Assembly (NCBI GenBank): GCA_900298995.1
Contig: OMIC01000026.1
Location: forward strand, 23,990 to 87,989
Direction: 5' to 3'
Length of the DNA stretch: 64,000 bases
From: Hyphomicrobiaceae bacterium
Lineage (GTDB): Bacteria > Pseudomonadota > Alphaproteobacteria > Rhizobiales > Aestuariivirgaceae
Of this stretch, positions 59,991 through 64,000 are shown piece after piece (within the stretch, counting starts at the first letter, position 1; every line of letters starts with the position of its first letter). The notes under the pieces were generated by a model. The model had not been told where the DNA came from. It did not search any database and saw only the letters and a list, made by a program, of their open reading frames with translations. The translations under genes and the position numbers were made by a program.

Positions 59991-62177
59991 TTAAAGCTCG
60001 CCTGCCATGTAGGCCGGGAACCAGCCTTCATGCGCGGCGCGCAGATCAGCAACCGATATAGAGGGACCACCGGCGATGTTCAACGTGGCCGCCGAGGTCA
60101 CCGTGCCGATCTCGACGGCGGGGACAGAGGCCGCACGGGCCGCGGCCAGAACCGTCCCGGCATCGGAGGTGGTGACCACATACCGCGCCTGGTCCTCGCC
60201 GAAGAGCTGTCGGTGGTCGAGGGCGGCAAGGCTGGCGCCGAGCCCCGAGGCGAGTGCCATTTCGATCACCGCCAGCGCAAGTCCGCCATCGGAGATGTCA
60301 TGGACGGCCGTCACCGCCTTGCGGCGGATCATCTGGCGGACAAGGTCGCCGTTGCGTCTCTCGATCGCGAGATCCACCGGCGGCGGTGCGCCATGCTCAC
60401 GGCCGAGCGCCTCGCGCAGATAGATCGACTGGCCCAGATGGCTTCCGTGACCACCGATCAGGATGATAGCCTCGTCCGCCGCCTTGAAGGGGATGGTAGC
60501 CATGCGGCTCAGGTCAGGGATAAGCCCGACGCCACCAATTGCGGGGGTGGGCAAGATCGCCTGTCCGTTGGTCTCGTTGTAAAGCGAGACGTTGCCGGAG
60601 ACGATGGGAAATTCGAGGGCCGTGCAGGCCGCCGACAGCCCCTGGATGGCGCGCACGAACTGGCCCATGATCTCGGGCCGCTCGGGGTTGCCGAAATTCA
60701 GGTTGTCCGTGATGGCAATGGGATCGGCGCCGACCGCAGTGAGATTGCGCCAGCATTCGGCGACGGCCTGCTTGCCCCCCTCGAAGGGGTCCGCCTCGAC
60801 GTAGCGCGGCGTGACGTCGGTGGAGACGGCGATGGCCTTGTTGCCCCGGATGCGGACGACACCCGCGTCGCCCCCCGGGATCTGCGCGGTGTTGGAGCCG
60901 ATCAGGCTGTCATACTGTTCCCAGACCCAGCGACGCGAGCACATCTCGGGCGAACCGACGATCTTCAGGATGGCCGCCCGCAGATCCTCCGGTGGCGGAA
61001 CATCGCCCAGTGCGGCAGGCGTCTTCGGCTCGACCCAGGGACGGTCATATTCCGGCGCCTGGTCGCCCATCTGCTTGATGGGGAGATCAGCCATCACCTC
61101 GCCATGGTGCTTGATAACGAAGCGCAGCGTGTCGGTGGTCTTCCCGACAATCGCAAAATCAAGGTCCCATTTGCGGAAGATGGCCTCGGCCTGCTTTTCC
61201 TTCGCGGGGTCAAGCACCATGAGCATGCGCTCCTGGCTTTCCGAGAGCATCATCTCATAGGCCGTCATGCCGTCTTCGCGGCAGGGCACCTTGTCGAGAT
61301 CGAGTTCGATGCCGAGGTCGCCCTTGGCGCCCATCTCGACGGCGGACGAGGTGAGGCCCGCAGCGCCCATGTCCTGAATGGCGATGACAGCACCAGACGC
61401 CATGAGTTCGAGACAGGCCTCGAGCAGGCACTTCTCGGTGAATGGATCGCCCACCTGAACGGTTGGTCGCTTTTCCTCGGCCTTGCCGTCAAATTCCGCA
61501 GACGCCATGGTGGCGCCGTGGATGCCGTCACGCCCCGTCTTGGCGCCGAGATAGACGACCGGCAGCCCGACGCCCCTTGCCTTGGAATAGAAGATTGAAT
61601 CAGCGCGCGCCAACCCCACCGCCATGGCGTTGACCAGAATGTTGCCATTGTAGCGCGGGTGGAAGTTCACCTCGCCACCGATGGTGGGAACCCCGAAGGA
61701 ATTGCCGTAGCCGCCGATGCCATGCACCACACCCGACACGAGATGCCGGGTCTTGGGGTGAGAGGGTGCGCCAAAGCGCAGGGCGTTCATCGCCGCGATG
61801 GGCCGTGCGCCCATGGTGAAGACGTCGCGGAGGATTCCGCCCACGCCCGTTGCCGCCCCCTGATAAGGCTCGATGAAAGAGGGGTGATTGTGGCTTTCCA
61901 TCTTGAAGACGATCGCATCGCCATCGCCGATGTCGATGACGCCCGCATTCTCGCCAGGTCCCTGGATGACACGGGGCCCTGTGGTGGGCATGGTCTTCAG
62001 CCATTTCTTCGATGACTTGTAGGAGCAGTGCTCATTCCACATCGCCGAGCAGATGCCGAGCTCGGTCAGCGTCGGTTCGCGGCCGAGCAGCTTCACGAAG
62101 CGGTCGTATTCTTCAGGCTTGAGGCCGTGCTGCCTGACGAGTTCCGGGGTAATCGTGGTATTGTTGGCGAGGGTCAT
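59991..62177 (-). CDS. purL: Phosphoribosylformylglycinamidine synthase subunit PurL (small type)
   Basis: 728 residues, the short PurL that works with PurS and PurQ in step 4 of purine synthesis. Landmarks: [55 protein letters not shown] and [13 protein letters not shown]. Start at 62177 ([14 protein letters not shown]); an upstream TTG at 62201 would overlap purQ. GAAGG precedes the ATG. Confidence 0.98.
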   Translation of the reverse strand: MTLANNTTITPELVRQHGLKPEEYDRFVKLLGREPTLTELGICSAMWNEHCSYKSSKKWLKTMPTTGPRVIQGPGENAGVIDIGDGDAIVFKMESHNHPSFIEPYQGAATGVGGILRDVFTMGARPIAAMNALRFGAPSHPKTRHLVSGVVHGIGGYGNSFGVPTIGGEVNFHPRYNGNILVNAMAVGLARADSIFYSKARGVGLPVVYLGAKTGRDGIHGATMASAEFDGKAEEKRPTVQVGDPFTEKCLLEACLELMASGAVIAIQDMGAAGLTSSAVEMGAKGDLGIELDLDKVPCREDGMTAYEMMLSESQERMLMVLDPAKEKQAEAIFRKWDLDFAIVGKTTDTLRFVIKHHGEVMADLPIKQMGDQAPEYDRPWVEPKTPAALGDVPPPEDLRAAILKIVGSPEMCSRRWVWEQYDSLIGSNTAQIPGGDAGVVRIRGNKAIAVSTDVTPRYVEADPFEGGKQAVAECWRNLTAVGADPIAITDNLNFGNPERPEIMGQFVRAIQGLSAACTALEFPIVSGNVSLYNETNGQAILPTPAIGGVGLIPDLSRMATIPFKAADEAIILIGGHGSHLGQSIYLREALGREHGAPPPVDLAIERRNGDLVRQMIRRKAVTAVHDISDGGLALAVIEMALASGLGASLAALDHRQLFGEDQARYVVTTSDAGTVLAAARAASVPAVEIGTVTSAATLNIAGGPSISVADLRAAHEGWFPAYMAGEL

Positions 62178-62197
62178 GCGTGCCTTCGTATTCCGCT

Positions 62198-62860
62198 TCA
62201 AGCCGCCAGCAGGCTTTCGAACAGCGGCCGGCAGTCGGTCCTGCCGTGCAGCGGCTCGATCATGTTCTCGGGGTGAGGCATCATGCCGATGACCGTGCCG
62301 GTCTCATTCATGATGCCGGCGATGTCATTCATGGCGCCATTGGGATTGGTGCCCTCAGCGTAGCGGAAGACGACACGGCCCTCGCCTTCGAGGCGTTTCA
62401 GCGTCTCGGTGTCGCAGATGTAATTGCCTTCGCCATGAGCCACCGGACAAGATACGATCGCGCCTGTCTGCATGCGGTTGGTAAAGAAGGTGCGATTGTT
62501 TTCGACCGTCAGTCTCACCTGGCGGCAGACGAAGCGCAGGCCCGCGTTGCGGACCAGGGCGCCGGGAAGCAGGCCGGCCTCGGTTATGATCTGAAAGCCG
62601 TTGCAGACACCGAGAACCCTGAGGCCTGCGGCTGCGCGGGCCTTGATGGCCTGCATGATGGGCGAGCGCGCGGCGATTGCGCCACAGCGCAGGTAGTCGC
62701 CGTAGGAGAAGCCACCCGGGACAACCACGAGGTCAACGGAGGGCAGTTCTGTCTCGGCATGCCAGACCGCAACCGGCCGCTGTCCGGTCACGGTTTCGAG
62801 CGCCAGCATCATGTCACGCTCACGGTTGATGCCGGGGAATACGACGACGGCGGATTTCAT
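62198..62860 (-). CDS. purQ: Phosphoribosylformylglycinamidine synthase subunit PurQ
   Basis: 220 residues, class I glutamine amidotransferase supplying ammonia to PurL. Nucleophile Cys in [10 protein letters not shown], catalytic His/Glu in [11 protein letters not shown], and the start [17 protein letters not shown]. The frame extends upstream to 62932 but overlaps purS; start at 62860 chosen for family match. 14 bases from purS. Confidence 0.97.
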   Translation of the reverse strand: MKSAVVVFPGINRERDMMLALETVTGQRPVAVWHAETELPSVDLVVVPGGFSYGDYLRCGAIAARSPIMQAIKARAAAGLRVLGVCNGFQIITEAGLLPGALVRNAGLRFVCRQVRLTVENNRTFFTNRMQTGAIVSCPVAHGEGNYICDTETLKRLEGEGRVVFRYAEGTNPNGAMNDIAGIMNETGTVIGMMPHPENMIEPLHGRTDCRPLFESLLAA

Positions 62861-62874
62861 GGAGCGGCGCGCCT

Positions 62875-63114
62875 TTAGGTCAAGTCGATGTCGTAATTCT
62901 CGATCACGGTATTGGCGATGAGTTTCTCGCACATCGCCTTGACCTGTTCCCGGGCCCGGACCTTGTCGGTTTCCGCAAGGTCGATTTCGAAATACTTGCC
63001 CTGCCGCACGTCACCGATGCCTGAGAATCCGAGATGGCCCAGCGCGCCCGCAATTGCCTTGCCCTGGGGATCAAGAACGCCGGTCTTGAGTGTAACCCTG
63101 ATCTTCGCCTTCAT
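62875..63114 (-). CDS. purS: Phosphoribosylformylglycinamidine synthase subunit PurS
   Basis: 79 residues from [20 protein letters not shown], with the family [16 protein letters not shown]. Small structural subunit that bridges PurL and PurQ. The ATG shares one base with the purC stop (TGATG), implying coupled translation. Confidence 0.96.
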   Translation of the reverse strand: MKAKIRVTLKTGVLDPQGKAIAGALGHLGFSGIGDVRQGKYFEIDLAETDKVRAREQVKAMCEKLIANTVIENYDIDLT

Positions 63115-63893
63115 CAGTGAAGGTCCGATTTCACGAGCTTTGGCTTCGAACGTTCGGGCTTCTCGCCCTCGGCGATGATGCCGAGGCGGCGGGCAACTTC
63201 CTGATAGGCCTCGATGAGGCCGCCCATGTCGCGACGGAAGCGGTCCTTGTCGAGCTTGTCCTGGGTCTTGATGTCCCACAGCCGGCACGAGTCGGGGCTG
63301 ATCTCGTCGGCGAGCACGATGCGCATCATGTCATTTTCGTAGAGCCTGCCGAACTCCACCTTGAAGTCCACGAGCTTGATGCCGATGCCGAGGAACAGGC
63401 CCGAGAGGAAATCATTGATGCGAATGGCCATGTGCATCATGTCGTCGATTTCCTGGGGCGAGGCCCAGTTGAAGGCGGTAATGTGTTCCTCGGAGACCAT
63501 GGGGTCGCCGAGCTGGTCGTTCTTGTAGTAGAATTCGATGATCGAACGGGGCAGGGGGTGGCCTTCCTCGAGGCCCAGCCGCTTGGCGAGGGAGCCGGCC
63601 GCCACATTGCGCACGACAACTTCAAGAGGCACGATCTCGACTTCGCGGACGAGTTGTTCGCGCATGTTGAGCGAGCGCAGGAAGTGCGTGGGAATGCCGA
63701 GTTCGTTGAGCCGCGTGAAGATGAACTCTGAGATGCGCTGGTTGAGGACACCCTTGCCCTCGATCACGGCCTTCTTCTGGGCGTTGAAAGCGGTGGCGTC
63801 GTCCTTGTAATGGACGATGATCGTGCCGGGCTCGGGACCTTCATAGAGGATCTTGGCCTTGCCTTCGTAGATCCGGGTGCGCCTGCTGTTCAT
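63114..63893 (-). CDS. purC: SAICAR synthetase PurC
   Basis: 259 residues from [19 protein letters not shown]; a TTG at 63911 would add six residues but lacks support, while AGGA precedes this ATG. Ligates aspartate to CAIR in purine synthesis. Landmarks: [46 protein letters not shown] and [14 protein letters not shown]. First gene of purC-S-Q-L-bolA-grxD in this window. Confidence 0.97.
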   Translation of the reverse strand: MNSRRTRIYEGKAKILYEGPEPGTIIVHYKDDATAFNAQKKAVIEGKGVLNQRISEFIFTRLNELGIPTHFLRSLNMREQLVREVEIVPLEVVVRNVAAGSLAKRLGLEEGHPLPRSIIEFYYKNDQLGDPMVSEEHITAFNWASPQEIDDMMHMAIRINDFLSGLFLGIGIKLVDFKVEFGRLYENDMMRIVLADEISPDSCRLWDIKTQDKLDKDRFRRDMGGLIEAYQEVARRLGIIAEGEKPERSKPKLVKSDLH

Positions 63894-63924
63894 CTGGAGT
63901 ATCCTCGTCAAGTCCCTTATCCAC

Positions 63925-63948
63925 CCCGCCGGGTTTAGCCCCGGCGGG
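63925..63948. terminator. Perfect 9-bp inverted repeat upstream of purC
   Basis: CCCGCCGGG (63925-63933) and CCCGGCGGG (63940-63948) enclose a 6-base loop. It lies 32 bases before purC and overlaps the end of a possible minus-strand reading frame. Likely terminator of the gene to the right, which would put the purC promoter downstream or within it. No long T-run on either strand. Confidence 0.5.
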
Positions 63949-64000
63949 CCGTCTTTGCCAGTTCTGTCATGAAATCAGGGCAGTCTATCCCCAACACTGG
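63935..64000 (-). CDS. Possible C-terminal fragment of a gene entering from the right
   Basis: A frame open from the window edge reads [20 protein letters not shown] then G and TAA. The stop lies in the loop of the inverted repeat at 63925-63948, and the gene would be co-directional with purC. Only 21 codons are visible, so coding is a guess from position and reasonable codon use; no family can be named. Confidence 0.3.
   Translation of the reverse strand, partial: PVLGIDCPDFMTELAKTARRG

Noticed and set aside
1..64000. CRISPR arrays, insertion sequences, tRNA or rRNA genes
   Set aside because: No regularly spaced repeats, transposase-like proteins or recognisable tRNA/rRNA segments were noticed by eye; a tRNAscan/Infernal search would be decisive.

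Overview
The window is about 64 kb of GC-rich DNA carrying the main photosynthesis gene cluster of a purple, bacteriochlorophyll-a-type alphaproteobacterium. The closest fit is a member of the Hyphomicrobiales/Rhizobiales, judged from the purC-S-Q-L-bolA-grxD block, the ccoNOQP-GHIS cluster and the tetraheme reaction-centre cytochrome. The species is not identified. No rRNA, tRNA, CRISPR array, transposase or phage gene was seen. Apart from the 281-base bchG leader, every gap between genes is shorter than about 210 bases.

Layout. 1-142: the 5' end of a malic enzyme gene, leaving the window. 424-9038 (+): bchG, then a foreign-looking insert (an antisense Ntn amidase, a HAD-fold lipoprotein and a small secreted protein), then a PucC-family bch2 gene, bchP, tspO, a small membrane protein, cytochrome c2 and type 2 isopentenyl-diphosphate isomerase. 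9062-22707 (-): one long co-directional run, crtE-crtF-bchC-X-Y-Z-pufQ-B-A-L-M-C followed directly by pucB-A-C and an unknown gene. 22815-25177 (+): crtD and crtC, divergent from crtE. 25259-34846 (-): bchI-bchD-bchO-crtI-crtB, a 35-residue membrane ORF, then two duplicated secreted beta-propeller genes. 34936-38830: secreted and enzymatic accessory genes (PhyH-type dioxygenase, methyltransferase-like protein, AGE-family sugar isomerase). 38890-46219 (-): pbpC and a bacterial alpha-2-macroglobulin. 46328-54239 (-): complete ccoNOQP-ccoGHIS with an FNR/FixK-type box upstream. 54444-59395 (+): a giant SSF-type hybrid histidine kinase and an MFS exporter. 59418-63893 (-): purC-S-Q-L-bolA-grxD.

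How it works together. bchC, bchX/Y/Z, bchI/D/O, bchG and bchP cover late bacteriochlorophyll synthesis. crtE, B, I, C, D and F predict the spirilloxanthin-type carotenoid route, with isoprenoid supply from fni. puf and puc supply LH1, reaction centre, the RC-bound tetraheme cytochrome and LH2. Nine perfect TGT-N12-ACA palindromes (the PpsR/CrtJ consensus) sit in front of bchG (2), bch2 (1), bchC (2), between crtE and crtD (2), at crtI (1) and at bchI (1), outlining one redox/light-controlled regulon. bchF-N-B-H-L-M, puhA, acsF and ppsR itself are not in the window and are presumably encoded elsewhere.

Most unusual points: LH2 genes fused to the end of the puf superoperon; an LH2 alpha subunit with Phe44-Phe45 (predicting a blue-shifted antenna) and a roughly 50-residue C-terminal extension; an uncharacterised repeat-containing gene at the end of the puc operon; and non-photosynthetic inserts in the bchG and crtB neighbourhoods.
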